NCBI GenBank assembly: GCA_934352055.1
Contig: CAKRJY010000004.1
Location: 62,001-126,000, forward strand
From: an uncultured Lachnospiraceae bacterium
GTDB lineage: Bacteria; Bacillota; Clostridia; Lachnospirales; Lachnospiraceae
Direction: 5' to 3'
DNA length: 64,000 bases
Made by a program: the position numbers and the translations under genes. Shown here in pieces: positions 35,273-43,397 of this stretch (position 1 is its first letter; each line of letters begins with the position of its first letter). The notes below the pieces were generated by a model. The model searched no databases, had not been told where the DNA came from, and saw nothing but the letters and a program-made list of their open reading frames with translations.

Positions 35273-35920
35273 TTAATATATGATTGTCGCTAAATCGTCC
35301 TGTTTTACCTGTGAAGCATTTGCTTCATCCGTATCAATATGCATCTCCGTTGTAAATGATTCATCTACACGAATCTTTACTTGATCTAAAACTACACCTC
35401 TCTCATTGCCCACGCGTACAGAAACAAAATCATTATCTTTTAATCCTGCTGCCGCTGCATCTTCCGGACACATATGAATGTGTCTTGCTGCTACGATACA
35501 ACCTTCATCAAGATAAATAACTCCCTTCGGACCTACCAAAGCGATAGGAGCAGATCCAGCTGTGTCACCAGACTGTCTCACTGGAGCTTTGATTCCTAAT
35601 GTACGAGCATCGGTTGCAGAAATTTCTACCTGGGATTTACTTCTTACAGGTCCTAAGATACGAACATTTTCAATTGCTCTTAGTTTTAAACCAACAATTG
35701 TACACTGTTCGTTGGATGCAAACTGTCCACCCATCAACTCTTTTTTCTTTGTAAGATGATAACCTTTTCCAAATAGCTTTTCTACATCTTCCTGGGTCAA
35801 ATGGATGTGTCTTGCAGATATTCCTACTGGTACTTTGACAGCAGGCTTATTTGAATTGGCATTGTCCATTGCTTGCAATACCATTCTCGTAATTTCTTCT
35901 ACATTATTATAAGAATTCAA
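35273..35920 (-). CDS. pduL: Phosphate propanoyltransferase PduL
   Basis: Zinc-dependent enzyme of 215 residues converting propionyl-CoA to propionyl phosphate and regenerating CoA in the lumen. Two related beta-barrel halves carry the family motifs VGISARHIHLT and VAARHIHMCPEDA (metal-binding His). The first 18 residues (NNVEEITRMVLQAM) form an amphipathic encapsulation helix followed by a flexible linker. The kinase that would turn propionyl phosphate into ATP is not in the window. Confidence 0.95.
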   Translation of the reverse strand: MNSYNNVEEITRMVLQAMDNANSNKPAVKVPVGISARHIHLTQEDVEKLFGKGYHLTKKKELMGGQFASNEQCTIVGLKLRAIENVRILGPVRSKSQVEISATDARTLGIKAPVRQSGDTAGSAPIALVGPKGVIYLDEGCIVAARHIHMCPEDAAAAGLKDNDFVSVRVGNERGVVLDQVKIRVDESFTTEMHIDTDEANASQVKQDDLATIIY

Positions 35921-35991
35921 GATTCACACCCTCCCTTATGTAACAGTCACACAGCCGGGATTTTCTCCCACTGTGTGACGTTCAGATATTA

Positions 35992-36270
35992 CTATTTAAC
36001 TGCTGGCAAAATCATTTCTACATCGCCGTGTGGTCTTGGGATTACGTGTGTAGCTACTAATTCACCTAATGTTCCTGCACTGCTTGCACCAGCTTCTACA
36101 GCTGATTTAACAGCTCCTACGTCTCCACGTACCATAACTGTTACTAATCCAGAACCGATCTTTTCCGTTCCAACTAAAGTTACGTTTGCAGCCTTGCACA
36201 TTGCGTCTGCTGCTTCGATTGCTGCTACTAAACCTCTGGTTTCAACCATTCCTAATGCTTCTAATGCCAT
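35992..36270 (-). CDS. BMC-H hexameric shell protein (PduA/PduJ type)
   Basis: Canonical 92-residue BMC-H: ALGMVETRGLVAAIEAAD at the N-terminus and pore loop KIGSGLVTV, as in PduA, whose pore passes 1,2-propanediol. Start at 36270 is set by AGGAGG; a longer frame runs into the neighbouring gene. It is very similar to the copy at 36679-36960 at DNA level. Confidence 0.95.
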   Translation of the reverse strand: MALEALGMVETRGLVAAIEAADAMCKAANVTLVGTEKIGSGLVTVMVRGDVGAVKSAVEAGASSAGTLGELVATHVIPRPHGDVEMILPAVK

Positions 36271-36295
36271 AATTGTTTCCTCCTGTTTTTGAAAT

Positions 36296-36652
36296 TTATT
36301 TGTCTTCTGGAACAAAATCCGGTGGGTCCTGTCCGAGCATTTTTGAATCGGACGAAGGCTCCGGTTTACCTTTAAAACGACTGGCTGATAACTCAACCAT
36401 CTTGACGATTTCAGGATGTGGATTTGGAAGTACGCCTACCGATACAGGCTTTTTGATTGCATTTGCACTTGCTGCCTCGATCGACTGTCTTACAGCCTCC
36501 ACTTCTCCCTCTATTACCAATGTAACTAATCTTCCGCCTAGTTTACGTTCCCAAGTGGCTAGTGATACATCTGCCGCTTTACACATGATGTCCAGTGCAT
36601 CCATTGCTGCTACAACACCTGTGATTTCCATGAATCCATATGCATTACCCAT
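36296..36652 (-). CDS. BMC-H shell protein with polar C-terminal extension
   Basis: BMC-H fold (about 1-85; YGFMEITGVVAAMDALD) with a changed pore loop (KLGGRLVTL) and a 30-residue Pro/Ser/Asp-rich tail (KPEPSSDSKMLGQDPPDF). The tail lacks the Fe-S cysteines of PduK and the helix-turn-helix of EutK. It may tether cargo or cytoplasmic partners. Located between the two PduA/J-type genes. Confidence 0.9.
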   Translation of the reverse strand: MGNAYGFMEITGVVAAMDALDIMCKAADVSLATWERKLGGRLVTLVIEGEVEAVRQSIEAASANAIKKPVSVGVLPNPHPEIVKMVELSASRFKGKPEPSSDSKMLGQDPPDFVPEDK

Positions 36653-36678
36653 GCCGCTTCTCCTTTAAACTATTTCGA

Positions 36679-36960
36679 TTAGCCCTTGAATTTTGGAAGG
36701 ATCTTCTCTACGTCGTTATGAGGTCTTGGAATTACGTGTGTAGCTACTAATTCACCAAGCTTGCTAGCTGCTGAAGTTCCAGCTTCTACTGCTGCCTTAA
36801 CAGCTCCTACGTCTCCACGTACCATAACGGTTACTAATCCAGAACCAATCTTTTCTGTACCAACTAATGCTACCTCAGCTGCCTTTGTCATTGCATCAGC
36901 TGCCTCGATTGCTGCTGTAAGTCCTCTTGTTTCAACCATTCCTAATGCTTCCTGTGCCAT
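36679..36960 (-). CDS. pduA: BMC-H hexameric shell protein (PduA/PduJ type), second copy
   Basis: 93-residue BMC-H with MAQEALGMVETRGLTAA start and KIGSGLVTVMVRGDVG pore loop, nearly the same as the protein at 35992-36270 except for the C-terminal third. Probably the main facet protein. Strong AGGAGG-like ribosome binding site. Confidence 0.95.
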   Translation of the reverse strand: MAQEALGMVETRGLTAAIEAADAMTKAAEVALVGTEKIGSGLVTVMVRGDVGAVKAAVEAGTSAASKLGELVATHVIPRPHNDVEKILPKFKG

Positions 36961-37013
36961 TATTGTAATCCTCCTTAAGATTTATCTCTTATTAATATAA
37001 TTTAATTGTTTCA

Positions 37014-37352
37014 CTAATTTTTATCAAGTGCGCTGACCGTCAACATTTTTTCTGTGTCCGTTGTAGGTCTTGGAATAATATGCTTCGATACAATACCGGT
37101 GTGCGCTGCTGCCACTTCTTCTGCTGCACGCATGGCTTCTTCCACATCGGCGATACTGCCTCTAAATTTAACAGTGACCAAAAGTGGTACCGGTAAAGCA
37201 TCTGCATTTCCTGGCTTGTTCTTATCAAACACCTGAAGGTGTACATTAGCTGCTTTACAGCCGGCATCCGCCGCAAGGAAAGCACACACAAGCCCAAATA
37301 CCTCTAACAAACCTACCGCTTCTTGATTGTCACGTGTTGTCAGATTTTCCAT
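37014..37352 (-). CDS. Divergent BMC-domain shell protein with extended pore loop
   Basis: 112-residue BMC-domain protein (AVGLLEVFGLVCAFLAADAGCKAANV). About ten extra residues precede the fold, and the usual KIGSG pore loop is replaced by a longer, Pro-rich stretch (NKPGNADALPVPLLV). This should change or close the pore. Its C-terminal SKHIIPRPTTDTE is typical BMC. Subtype not recognised. Confidence 0.88.
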   Translation of the reverse strand: MENLTTRDNQEAVGLLEVFGLVCAFLAADAGCKAANVHLQVFDKNKPGNADALPVPLLVTVKFRGSIADVEEAMRAAEEVAAAHTGIVSKHIIPRPTTDTEKMLTVSALDKN

Positions 37353-37373
37353 GATCTATCCTTTCCGAATACC

Positions 37374-38585
37374 TTATTTGTTGACAACCGCAATTTTAAG
37401 TCCAGTCATTTCCAGGTTCTTCTTTAATGCTTCGTTAATTTCTTCTAACGGATATTTATCAGTAATTAAGTCTGCCATCGGAAGTCCAATTCCTTTTGCT
37501 CTCTTTAAGAAATCAAATGTAGTAGCATAATCTCTTAAGGTATATACCCATGAACCTACTAATGTAATTTCCTTAGAGCATAAGTCGAAGTGTGGATTGA
37601 TCTGTGCATCTCCACCATTGATGAAGAAACCTAACTCACAAAGTCCACCACCATTGCGGATGAATTTGTAAATATTAGCGTGAGCCTTTGGATTACCTGT
37701 ACACTGGAAAGCAAAATCTGCCAAGTGTCCATCAAATGAATCCTCTACAGCCTTTGTCAACTCTTCGATTCCCTTATGGTCCATAAAGTTTACAGTCTTT
37801 GTAGCTCCCATTCTCAATGCAAAATCAAGTCTTCCCTGGTTACCATCTACAGCTGTAATATTTTCAATACCCATTGTACGCAGAACTGCAATACAAATCA
37901 AACCGATTGGTCCACATCCCTGAACAACTACGCGGCTATTGAAGCGAAGAATTCCTGTTGTCTTTGCTCTTTCTACTGCATGTACTAATACAGCACAAGG
38001 CTCAATCAAAATTCTTGAATCTAAATCCAGGTCACTAACGTTAAATACGGTAGAACCGCCACGTACTAAAATGTAATCAGAGAACCAGCCATTTAAATGA
38101 ATATCATCATCAGGAAGTAAGCCATATACATCAGCGCCTCCTACGTTCTGCTTATTCAAATCATACATTGTAATATCAGGGTTATCCTTGAAGATCATAC
38201 AAGTAACAACCTTATCGCCAAGCTTAAGATCTTTTCCTGCAGAATCCTTCTTAACATTCTTACCCATTTTAACAATTTCACCTGTTCCTTCATGTCCTAA
38301 AGCAACTGGGATTAAGCTAAATGGATCTCTCTTAAATTCGTGTGCGTCTGTACCACAAACACCACAACCTTCTACTCTTACAAGGATATCATCATCCCCA
38401 ACTTCTGGCATTGGGAATTCTTTGATTTCGAATTTCTCCAACTCAGTAAGCATAGCAACATGTGCTGTAGAAGGAATTCCGGTTCCGGATGCCTTAGCTG
38501 TTGAAGGTGCGCCTGTAGCGCTGCCAGACATCTGGTCCAGGATCTGTCTTACAATTAATTCAACATCCTGTTCTTTTACTGCCAT
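37374..38585 (-). CDS. Zinc-dependent medium-chain alcohol dehydrogenase, encapsulated
   Basis: Medium-chain dehydrogenase of 403 residues. Catalytic zinc motif GCGVCGTDAHEF and GHEGTGEIV, Rossmann motif VVQGCGPIGL. The first 20 residues (EQDVELIVRQILDQMSG) are an amphipathic targeting helix, followed by a Ser/Thr/Ala linker. It probably reduces propionaldehyde to 1-propanol, or lactaldehyde to 1,2-propanediol, and recycles NAD inside the shell. This replaces the iron-type PduQ of enterics. No separate lactaldehyde reductase is seen, so it may do both. Confidence 0.9.
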   Translation of the reverse strand: MAVKEQDVELIVRQILDQMSGSATGAPSTAKASGTGIPSTAHVAMLTELEKFEIKEFPMPEVGDDDILVRVEGCGVCGTDAHEFKRDPFSLIPVALGHEGTGEIVKMGKNVKKDSAGKDLKLGDKVVTCMIFKDNPDITMYDLNKQNVGGADVYGLLPDDDIHLNGWFSDYILVRGGSTVFNVSDLDLDSRILIEPCAVLVHAVERAKTTGILRFNSRVVVQGCGPIGLICIAVLRTMGIENITAVDGNQGRLDFALRMGATKTVNFMDHKGIEELTKAVEDSFDGHLADFAFQCTGNPKAHANIYKFIRNGGGLCELGFFINGGDAQINPHFDLCSKEITLVGSWVYTLRDYATTFDFLKRAKGIGLPMADLITDKYPLEEINEALKKNLEMTGLKIAVVNK

Positions 38586-38603
38586 TTCTTTCTTCTCCTT
38601 CTC

Positions 38604-39995
38604 TTATCTAATGCAAAGGCTATCAGACATTGTACAACGTCTGCTCTTTGTAAAGCTGTGTGCAGCCGTTAAACCTTCTCCGGTTCTTGAAGCAATTGTA
38701 AATGTACAATATCCTTCTCCGCCGAATCCAAGTGCTGCGTAGCTTGGACCATTCTTTACAAGAATAGCTGTATCGATTGCTCTTGCATAAGTTGTGATAT
38801 GATCTACATTCTTAGAATGGATATGTGCTGAGTGGCGATTGCCATGCTCCAGCCAAACTGCTGTCTCAACACCTTCTTCAAATGATTTCACACGAACCAT
38901 ACCTAAGATTGGCATCATCAACTCTGTAGAGATCAATGGATGTTCCTTTTCGCCTTCAAATACGATACAACGAATTTCTGGTCCTACATTGACACCAACC
39001 ATAGCAAGCAATGCCTGTGCGCTTCTACCAACACATTTTCTGTTCAATGCTCCCTTTGGTGTAAGTACTGTCTGTACTAACTTGTCCTGAATCTCTTTGC
39101 TTGCTAAATAGCAGCCATTTTCAGAAATCATGTAGTTCATCAACTCATCTGCAATACAATCTACTGCAACGATTTCCTTTTCAGCAATACAAGGAAGGTT
39201 GTTATCAAAGGTACATCCGTTTACGATATCCTGTGCTGCCTTTCTTACATCTGCTGTCTCATCCACTAATACAGGCGGATTTCCTGCACCAGCTCCGATT
39301 GCTCTCTTACCAGAAGAAAGTACTGCTGTTACTACTCCAGGTCCACCTGTTGCTACCAATAAGTGAATTGCTGGATGTTTCATCATGATTGCACTTGTAT
39401 CAAGTGTTGGAGCCTCAACCGTTACTGCAATGTTGTCTGGTCCACCTGCTTCAATAGAAGCCTCATTAATCATGTTAATTGTATAAATTGTTGTTTTCTT
39501 TGCGTTTGGATGTGGGTTAAATACTACGGTATTTCCACCTGCAAGCATACCAATGCAGTTACAGATTACTGTCTCTGATGGGTTTGTTGCCGGTGTAATA
39601 GCACCGATTACTCCAAATGGTCCCATCTCTACCAATGTAAGACCTCTGTCACCAGACCATGCTACTGTGCTGATATCTTCTGTACCAGGCACCTTATCAG
39701 CGGTAAGGTGATGTTTGAGAATCTTATCTCCCACATTACCCATTCCTGTCTCGTTCACACCCATGTTTGCTAAAATCTCAGCATTCTCATGTGTTTTCTT
39801 ACGAATATTAGAAATGATTTGTTCTCTTTGGTCTAAGGTCATGCAGCAAACCTTTTTCTGTGCTTCGATAGAAGCATTGATTGCCTCATTCATGTCCTTA
39901 AACACACCATGCATACCAGATACACTTCCGCTAATCTGCATATTTGCCATGACTTGTTGTACGATGTCATGTACCATGCGTTCATCTACAGACAC
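38604..39995 (-). CDS. pduP: CoA-acylating propionaldehyde dehydrogenase
   Basis: Aldehyde dehydrogenase of 463 residues making propionyl-CoA and NADH. N-terminal encapsulation helix DERMVHDIVQQVMANM, cofactor motif GPFGVIGAITPATNP, catalytic Cys in FDNNLPCIAEKE. Overlaps the HbpS-like gene by 10 nt, indicating translational coupling. Core lumen enzyme. Confidence 0.95.
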   Translation of the reverse strand: MSVDERMVHDIVQQVMANMQISGSVSGMHGVFKDMNEAINASIEAQKKVCCMTLDQREQIISNIRKKTHENAEILANMGVNETGMGNVGDKILKHHLTADKVPGTEDISTVAWSGDRGLTLVEMGPFGVIGAITPATNPSETVICNCIGMLAGGNTVVFNPHPNAKKTTIYTINMINEASIEAGGPDNIAVTVEAPTLDTSAIMMKHPAIHLLVATGGPGVVTAVLSSGKRAIGAGAGNPPVLVDETADVRKAAQDIVNGCTFDNNLPCIAEKEIVAVDCIADELMNYMISENGCYLASKEIQDKLVQTVLTPKGALNRKCVGRSAQALLAMVGVNVGPEIRCIVFEGEKEHPLISTELMMPILGMVRVKSFEEGVETAVWLEHGNRHSAHIHSKNVDHITTYARAIDTAILVKNGPSYAALGFGGEGYCTFTIASRTGEGLTAAHSFTKSRRCTMSDSLCIR

Positions 39996-40465
39996 TTTAT
40001 TACCTCCTTCAATGCGGATGCCCCATAAGCAGCCAGATCCGTATCTTCCTGGGCACTGCCCCCGGATACCCCCAAGGCTCCAATCATGGTTTTCCCAACC
40101 ATCAACGGCTCTCCGCCTCCTAATATCATCACCTTGCCATCATTGCTAAACTGCAATCCGTACAAATCCTGTCCCGGCTGGCAAAGTCTTGATAGTTTTG
40201 CTGTCGACATCTGAAACGCTGTAGAAGTATATGTCTTATTCACTGCCACATCAAAGCTCCCATGATAGGCGCCATCCATGCAATGCACAGCCATCGGTCT
40301 CCCTGCTGCATCTGATACTGCAACTACAACAGCAAGTCCCATTTCTGCCGCCTTCTCTTCTACTGCTTCTATTAACTTCACTGCCAGTTTTAAAGACATC
40401 ACTTCTTTTACGATAGCGTCGCCGACAATATTGTTAACAATTGTTTCCAGATTATTTTCTTTCAT
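39986..40465 (-). CDS. GlcG/HbpS-family (PduO C-terminal-like) protein
   Basis: 159-residue protein of the heme-binding HbpS/GlcG family. Features: AVSDAAGRPMAVHCMDGAY, KTYTSTAFQMST and ILGGGEPLMVGKTMIGALGVSGG. The same domain is fused to the adenosyltransferase in PduO of B12-dependent Pdu operons; here it stands alone in a B12-independent operon. Its exact task in the compartment is unknown, possibly cofactor or heme handling. The N-terminal 20 residues are helical and could target it to the lumen. Confidence 0.88.
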   Translation of the reverse strand: MKENNLETIVNNIVGDAIVKEVMSLKLAVKLIEAVEEKAAEMGLAVVVAVSDAAGRPMAVHCMDGAYHGSFDVAVNKTYTSTAFQMSTAKLSRLCQPGQDLYGLQFSNDGKVMILGGGEPLMVGKTMIGALGVSGGSAQEDTDLAAYGASALKEVIKCL

Positions 40466-40469
40466 ATGA

Positions 40470-41270
40470 TTATTTGCCTAATGACTCTAATACTTTCTTT
40501 GTAATAGCTGTTACCAATTCCTGGCTGTCATCTGTCTGGGTTGAAGAGCTGCATCCGCCGCCACAATTATGGCAGTTTTCCTTGCCCTTATTCTGGCAAA
40601 GGTTTGCAGGATGACGTCCTGGAAGTCCCATGTTTCTTCTGATCTCGTATAACTTAGCAATCTGCTCTTTGTCGAATTCCTTTGGTCCACCAAGCTGTTT
40701 TGCCTTGTACAATAACTCAGCATAGAATTCTACAGATTCCATCTTCATGTATGCTGCCATAAGATCTGTAGACCATGTCAATGCTCCATGGCTCTCTAAC
40801 AATACAGCATCGAAATGCTCTAAGTATGGCTCAACTGCATCTGGGATTTCCATTGTAGAAGGTGTTCCGTAAGGAGCGATTGGAACGCATCCTAATGCGA
40901 TAACTGCCTCTGGCATGATTGGCTGTGTCAAAGGAATACCTGCGATTGCAAAGCTTGTTGCAAATGTAGGATGTGCATGAACTACAGCTCCTACGTCAGG
41001 TCTCTTTGCATACACTCTCATATGCATCTTAATCTCTGAAGATGGCTTAAATCCCTTGTTTGCCTGGATTACATTTCCCTGTGCATCTACTTTACAGATG
41101 TACTCTGGTGTCATAAATCCTTTTGAAACACCTGTTGGTGTGCATAAGAATTCATTGTCGTTAAGTTTTACAGAAATGTTTCCATCATTTGCTGCTACCA
41201 TGTTACGATCATAGATTCTTTTACCTACGTCGCAGATCATTTTTTTGATTTCGTATTCATTCAGTGCCAT
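40470..41270 (-). CDS. fucA: L-fuculose-1-phosphate aldolase with C-terminal targeting peptide
   Basis: Class II aldolase of 266 residues splitting fuculose-1-phosphate to lactaldehyde and DHAP. Zinc ligands in VVHAHPTFATSF, substrate loop NDGNISVKL, and LLESHGALTW. The core is followed by a Cys/Gly-rich linker (NCHNCGGGC) and an amphipathic C-terminal helix (ELVTAITKKVLESLG) of the encapsulation-peptide type. Thus the aldolase probably acts in or on the compartment. It is the third gene of the operon. Confidence 0.93.
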   Translation of the reverse strand: MALNEYEIKKMICDVGKRIYDRNMVAANDGNISVKLNDNEFLCTPTGVSKGFMTPEYICKVDAQGNVIQANKGFKPSSEIKMHMRVYAKRPDVGAVVHAHPTFATSFAIAGIPLTQPIMPEAVIALGCVPIAPYGTPSTMEIPDAVEPYLEHFDAVLLESHGALTWSTDLMAAYMKMESVEFYAELLYKAKQLGGPKEFDKEQIAKLYEIRRNMGLPGRHPANLCQNKGKENCHNCGGGCSSSTQTDDSQELVTAITKKVLESLGK

Positions 41271-41302
41271 TTTTTATTCTCCTTTTTCTTTTATATATTT
41301 GA

Positions 41303-41327
41303 TTATTCTATAATAAATATAGAATAA
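41303..41327 (-). repeat. AT-rich 10-bp inverted repeat in the eutP-fucA gap
   Basis: TTATTCTATA and its perfect complement flank a 5-nt loop. There is no T-run, so it is not a terminator. It may be an mRNA-processing or stability hairpin at the 5' side of fucA, or an operator. Confidence 0.5.
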
Positions 41328-41338
41328 CAGTTCCCAAC

Positions 41339-41800
41339 TTACTCGCCCTGTGTTTCCCAAGGCATCACGTCTCCCGGTTCCCGAAGATATTCTAAAATAT
41401 CAGATACCCCTTCCCCAGTTTTAGAATTCACATAGAAAATTCTTTTGCAACCGGCATTTTGCAGCCAGCTGGTAGCCAGCGTCACATCGCCATCGCCCTG
41501 ATCTATCTTGGTTACAATTCCAATAACGTCGCGATTTACCATGCAGGTAATATTCGGCGGATATAATGAAAACGGTTCTGTTGACGATGCCAACAATCCA
41601 ACTACATCCGCTTCATAAGAATACAATGCCAGTGCCCTTCCGAGTGTCCCAGTCTGAAGGTACTCGCCCGGTGTATCGATAATCACATCATAATGATTGA
41701 TGTACTGGGTTTTCTTATATGTAATCTTTTCACCCTGAAGTGCCTGCGTCAGTGTTGTTTTACCAGCACCACTACGTCCCATTAAAATGATTTTCTTCAT
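41339..41800 (-). CDS. pduV: EutP/PduV-family small GTPase
   Basis: 153-residue P-loop GTPase: GRSGAGKTTLT (G1), DTPGEY (G3), VTKIDQGD (G4). PduV has been linked to microcompartment movement in enterics; EutP has also been reported as an acetate kinase-like enzyme. Here it follows pduU with 8 nt between them, and PduU is the shell protein known to bind PduV. Confidence 0.92.
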   Translation of the reverse strand: MKKIILMGRSGAGKTTLTQALQGEKITYKKTQYINHYDVIIDTPGEYLQTGTLGRALALYSYEADVVGLLASSTEPFSLYPPNITCMVNRDVIGIVTKIDQGDGDVTLATSWLQNAGCKRIFYVNSKTGEGVSDILEYLREPGDVMPWETQGE

Positions 41801-41808
41801 ATTGTTAA

Positions 41809-42162
41809 CTACGTGCGCGTTACCGGTGTAACCGCATATCCCAATGTACTTTCCACATATTGTAGAATCGCCTGAATTGACGCTTCCACCTCAGACACCG
41901 TACCTGTCACAATGACAGATCCCGAAAACCGGTCTACAAATCCGAGTTCCACACCAGCTGATTTGATCGCTATGTCCGCCATGATGATAGCGGTCTCTGC
42001 TGGGCTTACTGTCAAAACTCCAATTGCAGATTTGGCATATCCAACAGCTGGATCAAGTCCTAACTTCTGGTAAAGTATCGGATCCGGGTTGGCAATGATA
42101 TGTGCCAAAGTAATCTGTTTTCCAGGAACTAATTCCTGTATGATTCTTTGCTTATTTTCCAT
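41809..42162 (-). CDS. pduU: PduU-type circularly permuted BMC-H shell protein
   Basis: 117-residue permuted BMC protein: RIIQELVPGKQITLAHIIANP at the N-terminus (the beta-barrel plug side), then SAIGVLTVSPAETAIIMADIA, ending in PVTRT. In PduU a beta barrel closes the pore and docks PduV. First gene of the 13-kb operon. Confidence 0.95.
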   Translation of the reverse strand: MENKQRIIQELVPGKQITLAHIIANPDPILYQKLGLDPAVGYAKSAIGVLTVSPAETAIIMADIAIKSAGVELGFVDRFSGSVIVTGTVSEVEASIQAILQYVESTLGYAVTPVTRT

Positions 42163-42211
42163 GCGTCTTCCTCGTCTATCCTAGTATCGAATCACCTTCT
42201 AATCCGATATC

Positions 42212-42243
42212 ATGATTATATTATGATTCATCTATAAAGTCAA
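42212..42243 (-). promoter_or_regulatory. Promoter and direct repeats controlling the microcompartment operon
   Basis: Minus strand TTGACT (42238-42243), 17-nt spacer, TATAAT (42215-42220). The plus strand reads ATGATT at 42212-42217 and 42223-42228, an 11-bp-phased direct repeat covering the -10 and spacer. It is a plausible DeoR- or AraC-type operator. The remaining 42244-42367 is T-rich with no further feature seen. Confidence 0.65.
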
Positions 42244-42367
42244 CACAAAACAACACTTTTATTTAATTTTTCTTGCCCGTTTTTTCCTTTGGATTGAGTT
42301 TTGTGTGGCTTTCAGCTTAATATTTGGTGGTTTTTGTTGTTTTTCTCTTGTTTTTTTCAAAACCATA

Positions 42368-42396
42368 TTGGAAATTCCACATTTTTAGGTTATAAT
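42368..42396 (+). promoter_or_regulatory. Promoter of the PHP gene, with structured leader
   Basis: TTGGAA (42368-42373), 17 nt, TATAAT (42391-42396). The leader of about 118 nt has an ATCACGG/CCGTGAT stem (42426-42432 with 42471-42477) enclosing a CGCAT/ATGCG hairpin. Confidence 0.65.
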
Positions 42397-42520
42397 CATG
42401 GTAAACATTTTATCATTTTTCCTGTATCACGGCAGATTACACAACGCATTCATGCGATGTTTTTACTTTTCCGTGATATTGCACAATGCTTTTGCGTACA
42501 TTTGTCAAAGGAGTTCTTTT

Positions 42521-43270
42521 ATGTTAGACAATATTATATTTTCAAATTCTACAAATAGATATCCCATTTACGCTGATTTGCACACGCACAGCATCAGTAG
42601 CGGACATGGTTCATGCGATACCATAACCGATATGCTCAAAGCTGCATCTAATCGCGGGCTTTCCCTTTTAGGAATATCTGAGCATGGTCCTGCCAGCATT
42701 GGTTCCGCTAAGACTTCCTATTTTCAAAGTCTGAAATTAGCCAGTCGCAACCGCTTCGGCATCCATATTCTTTATGGATGTGAATTAAACATTATAAGTT
42801 CAGCAGGTGATGTGGATCTGGATGACGACACCTTATCCACACTTGACTATGCGATCATCAGCATTCACCCACCTATATTAAAGCCTTATTCTTTACCTGA
42901 TTTTACGCAATGCTATATCAGCGCCCTAAAGCATCCCAATGTACGTTTTTTAGGACACATTGACGATGCACGTTTTCCGGTTGATTTCGAATATCTTCTG
43001 GAAATAGCAAAAAAGAACCATGTTTATCCTGAAATCAACAATGGTTCTCTTATGCCAGACGCTTATCGGGTAAATGGGCCTACAAACTGCAGACAAATTT
43101 TAAAGATATGCAAAAAATTAGAACTACCAATCCTTCTTTCCAGCGATAGTCACGGAGCAAAAAACATTGGCAACATGCAATATGCCATTCCCCTGCTAAA
43201 CGAAATTGACTTTCCATCCCATCTGGTTCTAAACACAGACATATCTTCGATCGAAAATATTTTGCATTAA
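42521..43270 (+). CDS. PHP-domain phosphoesterase (YcdX-like)
   Basis: 249-residue PHP protein. Metal-binding motifs: YADLHTHSISSGHG at the N-terminus, ISEHGP, GCELNI, SIHPP, GHIDDARFP and SSDSHG at the end, which matches the YcdX/histidinol-phosphatase-like group with a trinuclear site. Substrate unknown. ATG 42521 is preceded by AAAGGAG; the frame is open further upstream but that extension lies over the promoter. It is divergent from the compartment operon. Confidence 0.88.
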   Translation: MLDNIIFSNSTNRYPIYADLHTHSISSGHGSCDTITDMLKAASNRGLSLLGISEHGPASIGSAKTSYFQSLKLASRNRFGIHILYGCELNIISSAGDVDLDDDTLSTLDYAIISIHPPILKPYSLPDFTQCYISALKHPNVRFLGHIDDARFPVDFEYLLEIAKKNHVYPEINNGSLMPDAYRVNGPTNCRQILKICKKLELPILLSSDSHGAKNIGNMQYAIPLLNEIDFPSHLVLNTDISSIENILH

Positions 43271-43335
43271 TTTGTGACACAGCGATTGTCAAATACACTT
43301 GAACGAGTCCAACGTATTTTGCTCATCGCCATAGC

Positions 43336-43390
43336 AAAAAGAGGCTATGCTTTTACGATTTTTTCGTAATAGCATAACCTCTTCTTTTTG
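43336..43390. terminator. Long bidirectional terminator between PHP and ParA-partner genes
   Basis: Stem segments AAGAGG/CCTCTT, TATGC/GCATA and TTACGA/TCGTAA stack into a hairpin of about 17 bp with A- and T-runs on both sides. It closes the convergent PHP and fucose transcripts. Confidence 0.88.
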
Positions 43391-43397
43391 TCTTATA

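Noticed and set aside
42398..42520. N-terminal extension of the PHP protein
   Set aside because: It would begin at the promoter -10 region; AAAGGAG directly before ATG 42521 and the motif spacing support the shorter protein.
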